Shown: one piece after another, positions 8,638 to 18,478 of the stretch
Layout: each line of letters starts with the position of its first letter
Position numbering within the stretch: the stretch's first letter is position 1
Source of the DNA: Planctomycetota bacterium
Lineage (GTDB): Bacteria; Planctomycetota; Planctomycetia; Pirellulales; Pirellulaceae
Assembly: GCA_026692865.1 (NCBI GenBank)
Contig: JAPLNI010000050.1
Location: 124,001-188,000 of the forward strand
DNA length: 64,000 nucleotides
Reading direction: 5' to 3'
Position numbers and translations under genes: made by a program
Notes under the pieces: generated by a model
What the model saw: the letters and a program-made list of their open reading frames with translations, nothing else
Database searches by the model: none
Told to the model about the DNA's origin: nothing

Positions 8638-10176
8638 ATGCCCTCCATTCGCTGTTCGGGTTGCGGGAAGAGGCTGAAGTATCCCGCGAAACTCGCCGGT
8701 AAGCAAATTAGTTGCCCAAAGTGTGATACCAAACTTCTGCTGCCGCTGACAGAAATAGAAGATGTCGCAAACAGTCTTGCTAGTTCGTTGGAAGATGATG
8801 ATGACGAATTCCGACTTGCGCCCGTCGAGACAACGATTCCGAAAACAGTCGGTAAGCCAGCTTTGACAGTCAACCCGCTGGATGATTTTGATCTAGGGGA
8901 CTTTGACAATCTTGCTCCGCTAGTGGAATCTAGTCTCGGCGTAGACTCGGCTAAAAGTGCTGCCGCCAACACGTTGGCCGGGGCCGACTCGAGTCAGCGA
9001 AGTGCGAAGCCTGTCGCTAGCCAGTTAAAGAAAGTCTCATCACAAGATTCCGCTCCGCTTCGAACTGACTTCCGCTATCCGTGTAAGGTTTGCAGTACGT
9101 CGATGTACGCCGACATCAAGGAAGTTGGAAACAATGTGCGCTGCCCCGATTGCTACACCGAGTTCTCGATCCCGAGTCCTCCTCCAGGTTGGAACAAACC
9201 CAAAAACATCGGGCCAACTTCTTTAGATGACGGTGCCGCGATGCCGCTTGCTGCTGCTGAAGGACGCGGCGTCCGCACTTCCGGGCCGACAACAAGTACG
9301 GCTGAAGTGATGATGGAACGAGCTGCCGCATCGCTGGCCGAGGATGATGAAAAGACCCGTCGAGAGATTTACGATTTTGAAAGCTCCGGCTGGGCCATCC
9401 GTAATTTTGGGTTCCTCAAGGATCCTTCGGTGATAGTTATCGCTCTTGTAACGGGCGTCTTCTTGGGTGGTGCATTAGTTGGTGCCTTAACCATAGGAGG
9501 CATGGCTGCCAACAGCACGACCGATCCCGAGCGCAAGGAATCCATTCGCGCTATCGCCAGTAATTTGGCACTCGCGATTTTAGCGGCACCGATTTTCTTG
9601 GGTGCGTTGGCCAACGGTGTCGCTGTTTTGGAAGCCGCCGCTAATCAACTGCAACGCATCGCAAGATGGCCCGCATTCAACATCGGCGAGGCAATGGATG
9701 AAGTGATGGTGGTTGCTGCTGCGTTTGGGATTGCCGCACTACCAGGAGCATTGCTTCAATGGTTTGCGTCGTCGATCGGCGTCCCTGATATACTCGCGAC
9801 GATCGTGATGTTGCTAATAACTTGGTTCGCTTTCCCGGTCCTACTTCTCAGCATGTTGGACAACCAAGCGGTCACCGAACCCATCTCTCAAGACGTCATT
9901 AAATCGATGCAGTCACGACACAACGCGTGGGGTGCCATGTACATGATGACTGCGATGGCGTTTCTTTTTCTGTTCGGTTTGTACTTGCTTCAGACAAACG
10001 ATCGTTCCGGCTTGCGATTCACCATTGGACTCATCACACCCATACTGATCTTTTTCGTATTTCATCAGTACGGTTTACTCGCTGCCCGAATCTCGTCAGT
10101 CACCGAACTTGGCTTTGAAAGTATCGAAGATGATGACGAAGATCAATTAGAAGACCTGGACGAAGAAGCCAAGTAA
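8638..10176 (+). CDS. Membrane protein with two N-terminal zinc ribbons
   Basis: Starting at ATG 8638 (MPSIRCSGCGKRL) the protein has 512 residues. Two CxxC...CxxC zinc ribbons are visible: CSGCG...CPKC at residues 6-30 and CKVC...CPDC at about 147-171. An acidic, Ser-rich linker lies between them. The C-terminal half has about six hydrophobic segments, from VIVIALVTGVFLGGALVGAL to TPILIFFVFHQYGLLAARI, and an acidic tail. Double zinc ribbons ahead of membrane segments recur in planctomycete proteins of unknown function. The gene converges on the 868-residue gene with only 12 bases between stops. Confidence 0.72.
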   Translation: MPSIRCSGCGKRLKYPAKLAGKQISCPKCDTKLLLPLTEIEDVANSLASSLEDDDDEFRLAPVETTIPKTVGKPALTVNPLDDFDLGDFDNLAPLVESSLGVDSAKSAAANTLAGADSSQRSAKPVASQLKKVSSQDSAPLRTDFRYPCKVCSTSMYADIKEVGNNVRCPDCYTEFSIPSPPPGWNKPKNIGPTSLDDGAAMPLAAAEGRGVRTSGPTTSTAEVMMERAAASLAEDDEKTRREIYDFESSGWAIRNFGFLKDPSVIVIALVTGVFLGGALVGALTIGGMAANSTTDPERKESIRAIASNLALAILAAPIFLGALANGVAVLEAAANQLQRIARWPAFNIGEAMDEVMVVAAAFGIAALPGALLQWFASSIGVPDILATIVMLLITWFAFPVLLLSMLDNQAVTEPISQDVIKSMQSRHNAWGAMYMMTAMAFLFLFGLYLLQTNDRSGLRFTIGLITPILIFFVFHQYGLLAARISSVTELGFESIEDDDEDQLEDLDEEAK

Positions 10177-10188
10177 ATCGGTGGCGAC

Positions 10189-12795
10189 TTATCGAACAGT
10201 CTGCTGCTGGTTCAAGAGTGCAACGTGTGGCGATTGGCTTTCGCTGATTGCAATCGCCAGCCATCCATCTTCCATAATGATTTGTGATACCGCGAGGCCT
10301 TCTGCTCTCGAGTCGCTCAAAAGTTGCGGGCTGACAAGCGGAACCACTGGACGAGCTGCGAACACGCGTGCAAAGATCGCTCGCAGTGGAAGTCGCTCGC
10401 GAATGCTCAGCCTATCACCATCAACACTTATTGCACCGTCTCTCACAAGAGCCGCGTCCAGTCCGTTAATTGCCGGAACATAAGACGTTCGGATGACGAA
10501 ATCCGAAAGCTCGATTCGACCTGGCTGTGAAAGTTTTGCAATGCGTAATGTGAGCCACATGCGTCCTTCCAAGAACTCCATTGTGACCGGTCGATCATCA
10601 GCGAACTGAATCACGACATCTTCGGGAACATCCTGTGTGACGACTTCTTTTGGATCTTGGCCAAGTTGCTCGGCAATCTTGGTTCCAAGTTCCGCTAGCG
10701 TCCATTGCTTATTGGATAGACCAATTTGCGAGAAACCGTTGTTCATCGCTGATTGATGCATTTGCATGCTCAGTAGCGAATCTCCCGGAGCTTGAGGCCG
10801 TGGTGTACTTGCACCCAAGCAATCGTCACACGCAATGCGATAGCGAGCGATCAAACGATCTGATGTCGTGCTCAGATCGGTCAAACTTGGGTTGAGGTTC
10901 AAGCTACGAAGCGGTCCGAGCAATCGTTGGTCGAGAGCATTGCTTGCTTGTTTGATGTTGGAGTTGAGCTGACTGTCGAACTCTTGATCGGTTTGCGTAG
11001 CGATCACACGTTGCATGATTTTGCGAGCTGGTCCACGCTGCTCGTTAAACTCGCGATGAGCGAAGTATCGCACCATCTCTCCGACAATTGGCAGCCCGTC
11101 AAAATCGGTGTCGAGCCCACGTAGCGAATCCTTGGAGCGAACATTCGCAGTGGAGCCTTGGATATCGATTCCGTTTGGAGTGATTTTCAACGTTCGCGAG
11201 GATGCGATTGCTGTTTGAGATGCGTTGTAGAAGTTGGCAGGTCCGCGCGAGCTTCGTGTCGAGCTTTGGACTTTACCATCAAGTGCAAGTTGCAGATTCC
11301 ACGCATTGGGATCAGGAATCAATTTTACTTGAAGAGTTGTGTTGATATCGCTGGTGCCACGAGTGTCGGCTCCGAGAATGATTTGATGGACTGGTCGCTT
11401 TGTTAGCTTGTCTTTGGGTAGAAGTCGGTTGATCAATGCCGCGGACAAAGCAATTCGAACATTGGAATTACGATAATTCTTTTCAATCGCTTGGCTTACC
11501 GCGACTTGATCCGGATCTTCTGCGTAACGGAGTGAATGCATAGCAGACACTAGCGAGATGCGTGCGCGATGCTCTGAATCCGCTTCCAGCATTTCAAGAT
11601 CGGAAAGGAGAGAACGGAAATCAACTGGGCTAGCTGCCATTGGCTGAAGCAATGTGGCTAGCTGCCGAACGCTTGACGAATCCAAGAACTCGCGTTGCAC
11701 CGAGCTGACTTGTGCAAACAAAACTCGATTGAGGAAAGTCTGGGCAGTTACCGTCGCGTGTCCAACTTCGTACACACTTCCGTTGGCAATGCTTGTCAAA
11801 TCATCAAGCACAAGGAATTGCCTCCAACCATCAGCGTCACCGGTCTTCAAGGAATCGGCGATGACTTGGCTGATTGCCGAACCAATTTCATGCATGTCGA
11901 TGATTCCGGAAGACTTTTCGACGACGACGAAATCTGTCTTGTAGATGCAACGATAAACACTCTTCCATACTTCGACTCGGCGACTAAGACCAAATGCGAC
12001 TTTGGTTGCCAATTGTCGGTGGTCAAGCTCGAGTCGTTTCGGAAGGACTTCATCTAAAAGCCAACGCGATGAAACTTCGAGTGAGTTCAAGATTTCTTCA
12101 ACGCGTGGATCACTCAGGGAATTGCAAGTGCTCAAGTCTGTTAGCGAGTCTCGAATCTCCAAAGCCCATGGGCGAATGCTAAAGGCGTCGTCACTTTCGG
12201 ATGAGATCGACTCGCTCTCGCCAATGATCTGATTGAGCTCTCGAAGCAGTCCGACTGGTTGTGGCCACCCACTGAGCTTGGTGCTGTTGCCGAAGTTCAA
12301 CTGCGAGAAGTATGGTTTGGAAATCGCATTCCCGTTCAGGGAGTCTTGGTTACCAAAGTTCTGGCCGGGAATATAACTGACGACCGAATTTGAAGTGGTC
12401 GCGTTGGTTCCGGCGGCCGATCGCTGGTAGTGAGCGATTGCCGATTCCAATGCGGCGACGTCAGGCATCTGAATCGGAGCTGCAAGTCGTGCAGTTCGAG
12501 TTGGTTCAACGATCGATACCAAAGTCGAAGCAGGGCGGCTTCGATAAGCTTCCCATTCGTCGGTCGAGAACTCGAACTGAGTCTCTACGGGCTCCATTCG
12601 AATGTTCTGAGTCGCAATGTTGGGTGGGGCTTTTGTTGTCGCCGAGACAATGTGGGTTGTGCGTCGCGAGTGGTAATACTCGGGGCCAAGCTTCTGCGAC
12701 AAATTTAGCAGCGACCACAATACGCCTGTCAGAATTATCGCCAGCCCTAAAGCAAGCGACCATCCTCGCAATCGTCCACGTGAGCTAAATGTCAT
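10189..12795 (-). CDS. Large membrane-anchored hypothetical protein
   Basis: The 868-residue protein has one membrane segment near the N-terminus (SLALGLAIILTGVLWSLL, residues 13-30), so most of it should lie outside the cytoplasm. The rest is a mix of helices and strands with no catalytic motif that I can see and no recognised domain; a CxxC pair occurs in a segment with ARYRIACDDCLGAS. A short open frame ends three bases upstream of its start, which suggests it is the last gene of a transcription unit. Function unknown. Confidence 0.7.
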   Translation of the reverse strand: MTFSSRGRLRGWSLALGLAIILTGVLWSLLNLSQKLGPEYYHSRRTTHIVSATTKAPPNIATQNIRMEPVETQFEFSTDEWEAYRSRPASTLVSIVEPTRTARLAAPIQMPDVAALESAIAHYQRSAAGTNATTSNSVVSYIPGQNFGNQDSLNGNAISKPYFSQLNFGNSTKLSGWPQPVGLLRELNQIIGESESISSESDDAFSIRPWALEIRDSLTDLSTCNSLSDPRVEEILNSLEVSSRWLLDEVLPKRLELDHRQLATKVAFGLSRRVEVWKSVYRCIYKTDFVVVEKSSGIIDMHEIGSAISQVIADSLKTGDADGWRQFLVLDDLTSIANGSVYEVGHATVTAQTFLNRVLFAQVSSVQREFLDSSSVRQLATLLQPMAASPVDFRSLLSDLEMLEADSEHRARISLVSAMHSLRYAEDPDQVAVSQAIEKNYRNSNVRIALSAALINRLLPKDKLTKRPVHQIILGADTRGTSDINTTLQVKLIPDPNAWNLQLALDGKVQSSTRSSRGPANFYNASQTAIASSRTLKITPNGIDIQGSTANVRSKDSLRGLDTDFDGLPIVGEMVRYFAHREFNEQRGPARKIMQRVIATQTDQEFDSQLNSNIKQASNALDQRLLGPLRSLNLNPSLTDLSTTSDRLIARYRIACDDCLGASTPRPQAPGDSLLSMQMHQSAMNNGFSQIGLSNKQWTLAELGTKIAEQLGQDPKEVVTQDVPEDVVIQFADDRPVTMEFLEGRMWLTLRIAKLSQPGRIELSDFVIRTSYVPAINGLDAALVRDGAISVDGDRLSIRERLPLRAIFARVFAARPVVPLVSPQLLSDSRAEGLAVSQIIMEDGWLAIAISESQSPHVALLNQQQTVR

Positions 12796-12798
12796 TCG

Positions 12799-12984
12799 TT
12801 ACACCAAGTAAAAGTGCGATTGCGTACGGCCAAACCAAAGCTCGACCAATTCAAACACATTGGCCGAACTACCACTGGGGTTTTGGGCAAAAACCCGAAC
12901 GACGTTGTCATCGGCGGTTTTTAGGAATGGAGTCAAACGAGGTTTGAAGTTTTCCGCTGGAAAATAGCCAAAGCGAACGCTCAA
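12799..12984 (-). CDS. Small hypothetical frame directly upstream of the 868-residue gene (possible gene remnant)
   Basis: The 61-residue frame begins at TTG 12984 and ends three bases before the next gene. Its sequence looks protein-like (NVVRVFAQNPSG, FELVELWFGRTQSHF), but no ATG is available: the frame is closed by TAG shortly upstream. The TTG overlaps the stop of another frame (TTGA). It may be translated by coupling, or may be the second half of a frameshifted gene together with the upstream frame. Low confidence. Confidence 0.35.
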   Translation of the reverse strand: MSVRFGYFPAENFKPRLTPFLKTADDNVVRVFAQNPSGSSANVFELVELWFGRTQSHFYLV

Positions 12985-13256
12985 AGATCGACTCTAACGG
13001 TTAGCAGATCAAAGCGGGCTCTCCCGGCATCGTCCGGATACGCGGAATAATAAATCTCAGAATTACTCAAGTCTCTCGAGAGTTCCGTTTCCTCAGGACC
13101 ACCCTCGGCGTACGATAGAGATACGAATAAGCAACCGGGCCGGAGATTACGCCGCACCTGGTAGTGGCATGGGCTCAGGAAAAATGCTTTTTTTATCATC
13201 GTAGGCTGGGACCATCGTTCCGTCCTGATGAAACCTGAGCCGATGGCGCTAGTCAC
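12981..13256 (-). pseudogene. Possible 5'-disrupted coding remnant
   Basis: Downstream of about 13170 this frame reads like protein (GCLFVSLSYAEGGPEE, SEIYYSAYPDDAGRARFDLL). Its 5' part, including both possible ATG starts, lies inside dispersed intergenic repeats, so no credible start exists. The 3' end overlaps the next frame by four bases. The simplest reading is a small gene whose front was lost to repeat insertion and which may also carry a frameshift near 12982. It could equally be chance. Confidence 0.3.
13172..13199. repeat. Short dispersed repeat, copy 1 (CTCAGGAAAA...TTTTATCATC)
   Basis: The segment CTCAGGAAAAATGC followed by TTTTTTTATCATC recurs in altered form at 13304-13331 as CTCAGGATAAACAC plus CTTTTTTATCATC. 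The two copies flank the 13228-13276 hairpin repeat. Confidence 0.55.
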
Positions 13257-13276
13257 GGGTCAAGAGTTTGCCACAA
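13228..13276 (+). repeat. Dispersed 49-bp hairpin repeat, copy A1
   Basis: This segment aligns with 59777-59825 over 49 bases with few differences. The core CCG-A-TGGC-GCTA-GTCA-CGG can fold as a stem of CCG/CGG and TGGC/GTCA (one G-T pair) with a single bulged base. Shorter copies of the hairpin occur inverted at 17011-17048 and 61115-61148. Confidence 0.75.
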
Positions 13277-13291
13277 TTTGCCTTACGGCAC

Positions 13292-13309
13292 CTGAGGCAA
13301 TCGCCTCAG
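13292..13309. repeat. CTGAGGC hairpin, copy 1
   Basis: CTGAGGC, four-base loop AATC, GCCTCAG. The same 7-bp stem with loop AGAA stands at 55511-55528; both are followed by GAT. Confidence 0.6.
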
Positions 13310-13394
13310 GATAAACACCTTTTTTATCATCAAACAAACATCAGAAACATCGTTTCCGGCGGGCCACCGTCGATTTCCTTTTGCATCTTCCATC

Positions 13395-15149
13395 GTGAAC
13401 AGTCCTCTTAACTTCCGTATTCTGTGTACATGTGGGAAGCCGCTGGAGGTGAGTCGCGCGAACGTCGGAAAAACTGGTCGTTGCCCTACCTGCAAAACAA
13501 TGTTTGTAATCCCCGCTCCCCCAAAAGAGCAGGACCCGCGAGCATCGCAAAAGTCGAGCTCAGATGACGATTCTATTGAGCTTGAAATCGACTTGCCTGC
13601 TCCATCTGCAAAGGAGCGAGCAAGATCGACGAAAGGGCAACGCTCGGCGTTCAGCGAACCGATCGCCGCGATTCCATTAGGCTCGCAGTGCCCCTCGCAA
13701 CTAAACGCGACTCCAAAGTTTGAATCGAATTACCACCATAGTGTGAAGGCTAAGTCTTCGAGTTCGCGAGCTTTGCTTCTTACGCTCTTTATAATCGCAT
13801 CCATAATGCTTGCCGGTGGAGCGATCGCTGGAGCTGTAGTAGTAACGAAGTCGTTTATGGCTTTCATGCCCAGGGCGGTCGCTGTACCCAAACTGGGTAC
13901 CGACGTTTCGGACGCAGAGGCGAGCGAAGCTGCTTCCAAGTGGATTCAAAACGCTTTTACAACCGCGCTTACGCCGCTTCGTGAAGATCCGACGTTAGAT
14001 GAGGCGACGCTGCTTGCCATCGCTTTAGACAAAATCTCACTGTCACCTGCAGTTCGCGAGGGAATGCTCGACAAGATGAAACCGCTCGTTAAGTCCGTTT
14101 GCGATGTGAAGTTCGACGCCGATGACTGGGGTGTCTTGCAGACAACAACGGACAAGACTCAGCCATCGGTATCGATCCGCCTACGTAAGGCTTCTACGGG
14201 AGAGTTGGCTTATGTACGAGTTCGTTGTCGTCGATCGCAAGATTTTGAAGTTCGAGTATGCGATGTCGATTGCCTAAACGGACAAGGCTGGGCAAGCGAG
14301 CAACTGAAGCGAAACTTGATCGCGACTCCAAGTGCCCGCCAAGCAGTCATCGATACCTTTGCGCCGGTCGATGGCTTTGCAGAAGATTCGATGGTCGAAA
14401 AATTGGCAACCATTTGTGCGATTCCAAGCGGTCCCGTATCGAGTCGTGTTTTAGCTTATAAAGGACTTTTAGCTTCTTACGCACGTCAACCGTCTATCCA
14501 CCGCTTGCATGTGATGAGTTGCTCCGAACGCGAGAGTGGTGAAAACTTTTCCGCCGCATATTCGAATTACAAATCGATGCACCCAAGTGATAATGATTTA
14601 TCACTCTTCGCGATCGATTATCTTTCAATGCAAGGCGTTTACGACTCGCTGGACAGCGACATCGATGCACTCGAGCAGATTGTTGGAAAGGATCCTTATC
14701 TAGATTGGTATCGAGCCCTATCGGCGATTGCTAATAATCGATATGACGCTTCTGTAAGTTTGCTGGAAAAGGTCGCGTCGCAATCGTGGGCTCCACAAGC
14801 CGCCAAAGTGCTTCTCGCCTACGCAAAAGAGCCTATGGAACTCCGGCCTTCAGTTTCCGTACCGCTCTTGGGTGACCGCCTAGCCATGATGAAAAATCTT
14901 CTAGTCAAACCCAAGTCGTCAGAAGAAATGTCTATCGGAGCAATGGAAGCGTACAACAAATCGCAATCAGAAGAATTCGCTCGTGAAGCGGATTCAGCTC
15001 GTCGCGATCGCTTGCGCGAGCAAAGGGAATTAGAAGCCTATGATCGCTCGCAAGCCGAAAGCATGCCAGCTGAAATCCCTCCTACGAGCGAATATGGCCC
15101 AAATTACAAGCCATCCGACGAAGCGTCGCCTGCACTGGTGCTTCCCTAG
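13395..15149 (+). CDS. Zinc-ribbon protein with one membrane segment
   Basis: The 584-residue protein starts on GTG and opens with a zinc ribbon (CTCGKPLEVSRANVGKTGRC, then PTC) at residues 11-33, like the two ribbons of the protein at 8638. A Ser/Asp/Pro-rich linker leads to one membrane segment at about residues 133-155 (LLTLFIIASIMLAGGAIAGA). The long C-terminal part is helical and may include TPR-like repeats. The tail (residues 515-584) is rich in Glu, Arg and Ser. No enzyme motif is visible; function unknown. Confidence 0.7.
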   Translation: MNSPLNFRILCTCGKPLEVSRANVGKTGRCPTCKTMFVIPAPPKEQDPRASQKSSSDDDSIELEIDLPAPSAKERARSTKGQRSAFSEPIAAIPLGSQCPSQLNATPKFESNYHHSVKAKSSSSRALLLTLFIIASIMLAGGAIAGAVVVTKSFMAFMPRAVAVPKLGTDVSDAEASEAASKWIQNAFTTALTPLREDPTLDEATLLAIALDKISLSPAVREGMLDKMKPLVKSVCDVKFDADDWGVLQTTTDKTQPSVSIRLRKASTGELAYVRVRCRRSQDFEVRVCDVDCLNGQGWASEQLKRNLIATPSARQAVIDTFAPVDGFAEDSMVEKLATICAIPSGPVSSRVLAYKGLLASYARQPSIHRLHVMSCSERESGENFSAAYSNYKSMHPSDNDLSLFAIDYLSMQGVYDSLDSDIDALEQIVGKDPYLDWYRALSAIANNRYDASVSLLEKVASQSWAPQAAKVLLAYAKEPMELRPSVSVPLLGDRLAMMKNLLVKPKSSEEMSIGAMEAYNKSQSEEFAREADSARRDRLREQRELEAYDRSQAESMPAEIPPTSEYGPNYKPSDEASPALVLP

Positions 15150-15244
15150 ATCTCTGATCACCAAGAGCGAAACGATTGATCATTCGCTATATGATTAAAG
15201 TTGCTTGCTATCTTGTAGCAAATTGTTCGGCTATGCTATTCCTT

Positions 15245-15273
15245 TGCAGAGAATTTCTACGCACTTCTCTGCA
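15245..15273. promoter_or_regulatory. Hairpin in the leader of the sulfatase gene
   Basis: TGCAGAGAA (15245-15253) and TTCTCTGCA (15265-15273) form a perfect 9-bp stem with an 11-base loop, about 80 bases before the sulfatase start. It may be an operator, a leader structure or the terminator of the upstream gene; no U-tract follows. Confidence 0.45.
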
Positions 15274-15350
15274 TAGGTGTGATTAATGAAACACCGATGA
15301 AGTATTGAGCAACTTGTATAAGTCATGCAGCAACTTTGAAGAGGTGGATT

Positions 15351-16874
15351 ATGAACAGGTGTTTTTTTGATCGGTTGTACTTTTTCGCATTCCTTGTGAC
15401 TTTCGGCATAGTTGTTTCGGGATCTGCTTTGGGAAGCAAGGATTCCAAACGAGAGCAAGTATCCAAACCCAACATTCTTTTGATCATCACCGACGATCAA
15501 GGTTATGCCCCGGTTGGTCGACATGGGCATCCATGGCTCAAGACGCCCAATCTTGATTCGCTGTATGACCGAAGCATTCGAATGGATCGATTTCTTGTCA
15601 GTCCCACTTGTGCTCCTACGCGTTCAGCAATCATGACTGGACGCTATCCGATGCGAAACGGGATTACGCATACAATACTCGAGCGAGAACGATTGACGCT
15701 CAACGCAACGACCCTGCCGCAGACGCTCAAGAAAGCTGGATATACAAGCGGTATCTTTGGGAAGTGGCATTTAGGAGACGAGCCTGAGTACCTGCCTTCA
15801 GCCCGAGGCTTCGACGAATCGTTCATTCACGGGGCAGGTGGAATCGGACAGAAGTACGATGGAAGTTGCGCGGATGCTCCAAACAATACTTATTTTGATC
15901 CGTACATCCTTCGTAATGGTTCCTTTGTCAAAACGCATGGGTTTTGTACGGATGTGTTCTTTGAGACGGCCACCCAATGGATGATCTCTAAAAGCAAGGA
16001 GAAGCAACCCTTCTTTTGTTATTTGGCAACCAACGCACCCCACTCTCCGTACATCGCACCTCCAGAAAACAAGAAGCGATTCACTGACATGGGCTTCGAC
16101 GATGGTCACGCGGGTTTCTACGGAATGATTGAGAACATCGATGCCAATGTTGGCACGTTGATGCATTCGATGGAGTCGAAGGGATTGCTGGAGAGCACCG
16201 TCGTTATATTCATGTCTGACAACGGAATGGCAGGTTTTCCTGGGAATGCTAAATCAGCGCTTGGCACTGCACCGGATGGAACGCAACGGACAACCTTTAA
16301 TGCGGATATGAAAGGCTTGAAGGGATCCGTGGATGAAGGCGGGGTGCGCGTGCCGTTTTTCATCAGTTGGAAAGGGAAGCTCGTTGAAGGCAAATCGCTT
16401 ACTCAGATCGCATCCCAAATCGATATCTTCCCAACGCTTGCAGAGATCGCCGGAGCGGAACTGCCAGAAAAACAAGTCGAAGGACGAAGCTTCCTTTCAC
16501 TACTCCGCGATGATCAATCGCCGTGGCCTGATCGCTATCTGTTCGATCATGCAGGTCGCTGGCCACTGAATGCAGAGCCAAATGATTTCCAGTGGAAGCA
16601 ATACAGTGTCCGCAATGATCGTTTCCGATTCGTTGAAGATAAATTTCTTTACGACATGCAATCAGATCCTGGGCAGACAAAGAATTGCATCGCTGATCAT
16701 CCTGAGGTCGTCGCGGAGATGCGTGCTGCTTATGATTCGTGGTGGAAGGAGACTCGACCGATGATGGTAAACGAAATGCGACCACTATCGCCATCGCGTC
16801 CATTTCATGATTGGTTTCACAAGCAGCAAAGCGAATCAGGCATCCCCGATTGGCCACTTGTAAAAGGCAACTAG
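15351..16874 (+). CDS. Secreted sulfatase (alkaline phosphatase superfamily)
   Basis: The start ATG at 15351 is preceded by GAGGTGG and gives a signal peptide (CFFDRLYFFAFLVTFGIVVSGSALG). The mature protein has the sulfatase metal site ILLIITDDQGY, the formylglycine signature C-A-P-T-R followed by SAIMTGR near residue 92, GKWHLG, and MSDNG. The Cys must be converted to formylglycine before the enzyme can hydrolyse sulfate esters, typically of algal polysaccharides. At about 507 residues it has normal length. Planctomycetes carry many such enzymes. It is a single-gene unit; the SUMF1-domain gene 3.6 kb downstream lacks the cysteines expected of a true activating enzyme. Confidence 0.95.
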   Translation: MNRCFFDRLYFFAFLVTFGIVVSGSALGSKDSKREQVSKPNILLIITDDQGYAPVGRHGHPWLKTPNLDSLYDRSIRMDRFLVSPTCAPTRSAIMTGRYPMRNGITHTILERERLTLNATTLPQTLKKAGYTSGIFGKWHLGDEPEYLPSARGFDESFIHGAGGIGQKYDGSCADAPNNTYFDPYILRNGSFVKTHGFCTDVFFETATQWMISKSKEKQPFFCYLATNAPHSPYIAPPENKKRFTDMGFDDGHAGFYGMIENIDANVGTLMHSMESKGLLESTVVIFMSDNGMAGFPGNAKSALGTAPDGTQRTTFNADMKGLKGSVDEGGVRVPFFISWKGKLVEGKSLTQIASQIDIFPTLAEIAGAELPEKQVEGRSFLSLLRDDQSPWPDRYLFDHAGRWPLNAEPNDFQWKQYSVRNDRFRFVEDKFLYDMQSDPGQTKNCIADHPEVVAEMRAAYDSWWKETRPMMVNEMRPLSPSRPFHDWFHKQQSESGIPDWPLVKGN

Positions 16875-16924
16875 TTAAGTCACTTAGACAACAACCATAG
16901 TCAAGTCTCTCTGAGGCTTGAGTC

Positions 16925-16947
16925 GCAGTGCTTCGGAGAGGCACTGC
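16925..16947. terminator. Hairpin downstream of the sulfatase gene
   Basis: GCAGTGC and GCACTGC form a 7-bp stem with a 9-base loop, 50 bases after the sulfatase stop. No clean U-run follows, so a terminator role is only possible. Confidence 0.35.
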
Positions 16948-17010
16948 TACATGGGCTGATGAAAAGTTCATTTTCCTGAGCCTTAGCATTAAGTGCGAAA
17001 TGCAAGTCTT

Positions 17011-17048
17011 TGCAAAATCGACACCCGTGGCTACCGCCAACGGCTCAG
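17011..17048 (-). repeat. Dispersed hairpin repeat, copy A2 (inverted)
   Basis: On the minus strand CCG-T-TGGC-GGTA-GCCA-CGG, followed by a TCGATTTTGC segment shared with copy 59777-59825. The stem is identical to the other copies while the bulged base and loop differ. It lies between convergent genes. Confidence 0.7.
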
Positions 17049-17076
17049 TATTTATTAGCCAATCGCGACGTTGGCG

Positions 17077-18294
17077 CTAGACAGCAATCGGTTCGGGGGT
17101 TCTTTCCAAGCATGCTCCGATTTGGCGGACAGCTTGTCGAAGTCGGTTTTCGTTCTCTACCAGAGCCATTCGCAAGTACTGGTCACCTGACGGGCCGAAG
17201 CCAGCACCTGGGCTTACGGCCACGTTGCCATGTTCGAGCAGGTGCATAGCGAAATCGATAGAACCCATTTTCGATCGCCATGGTTGTGGGATCTTTGCCC
17301 AAACAAACATTCCCGCGCGTGGCTTTTCAGCTTCCCAGCCGAGTCGATGCAGACCATCCAAGAGCACATCGCGTCGGCCTTGGTAGATCTTCGATTGGCG
17401 TTCGACAGTAGCTTCCGTGTCACGAAGTGCGACGATGGCTGCAATCTGGATTGCTTGGAACATGCCGTAATCGTAGTAGCCTTTGATACTTGCCAAGCCT
17501 CGAACCATGTCGGCGTTACCGGCGCAAAAGCCGATTCTCCATCCGGCCATGTTGTAGCCCTTGCTCATCGTGGTGAACTCGACCCCGACATCTTTTGCGC
17601 CCGGTGCGGACAAAAAGCTCGGGGGAACATAACCGTCGAAGGCAACGTCGGCGTACGCAAAATCGCTGATCACGTAGAAGCCATATTTCTTTGCGAGCTT
17701 GACAACTTCGACGTGAAACTCGGGCTCGATAGTAACTGTCGATGGGTTGTGTGGATAATTAATAATCAACAGTTTGGGACGCGGGTAGAACGTCTCGCAT
17801 GTGTAAGCAATGCTCTGAAGATATTTCTCGGTATCAGCTACTTCCAAGGCTACGACGTTCCCAGAAGCCAGCACTACGCCATACTGATGGACAGGAAAAA
17901 AAGGTGCGGGGATCATCGCGGTGTCGCCCGGGCCCATCAGGGCCAGGCACATGTGAGAGAAGCCTTCTTTGCTTCCAAGACAAACGATCGCCTCTGTTTC
18001 CGGATCCAAGCGAACGCCGTATTTCCGCAAGTACTTGCTAGTTAGCTCACGCCGCAAATTTAGAATACCGTTGCTTTTGCTGTAGCCATGATTCGTCACA
18101 TCGGCAGCCGCTTCGGAGAGTTTAGCGATGACAGCTGGATCTGGTGGATCGGAAGGGTTTCCCATTCCCAGATCGATAACGTCTTGGCCATTGCGTCGCT
18201 TTTGGTAGAGCATGTTATTAATGCGACCAAATAGATACGGAGGCAATTTATGCACTCGTCCAGCAAATTCAACAGGCGGCATTTTTTCTAACAT
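17077..18294 (-). CDS. alaC: Pyridoxal-phosphate aminotransferase, AlaC-like (alanine transaminase type)
   Basis: The protein of about 405 residues resembles E. coli AlaC along its length: [20 protein letters not shown] at the N-terminus, [39 protein letters not shown], and the PLP-lysine segment [15 protein letters not shown]. AlaC makes alanine from pyruvate with glutamate as amino donor; related enzymes act in diaminopimelate synthesis, so the substrate is not fully certain. ATG 18294 is chosen because AAAAGG lies just upstream; a TTG at 18312 would add six residues. It is transcribed alone. Confidence 0.88.
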   Translation of the reverse strand: MLEKMPPVEFAGRVHKLPPYLFGRINNMLYQKRRNGQDVIDLGMGNPSDPPDPAVIAKLSEAAADVTNHGYSKSNGILNLRRELTSKYLRKYGVRLDPETEAIVCLGSKEGFSHMCLALMGPGDTAMIPAPFFPVHQYGVVLASGNVVALEVADTEKYLQSIAYTCETFYPRPKLLIINYPHNPSTVTIEPEFHVEVVKLAKKYGFYVISDFAYADVAFDGYVPPSFLSAPGAKDVGVEFTTMSKGYNMAGWRIGFCAGNADMVRGLASIKGYYDYGMFQAIQIAAIVALRDTEATVERQSKIYQGRRDVLLDGLHRLGWEAEKPRAGMFVWAKIPQPWRSKMGSIDFAMHLLEHGNVAVSPGAGFGPSGDQYLRMALVENENRLRQAVRQIGACLERTPEPIAV

Positions 18295-18478
18295 AGCCTT
18301 TTTAGATCCCAACCTTTTAAGTCTTGGGGTTCAACGCGGGTGATTCAGTTGTGTGACTCGATGACAAGCCGATCCGTTGCAAAGTTCGCGAAACTAATAT
18401 TTGCGACTAATCAGCGGAAAACTCTACTGATTGCGAAGGCCGAAATTGTATCGAACAAGACATTATAGTAGATGAAAA

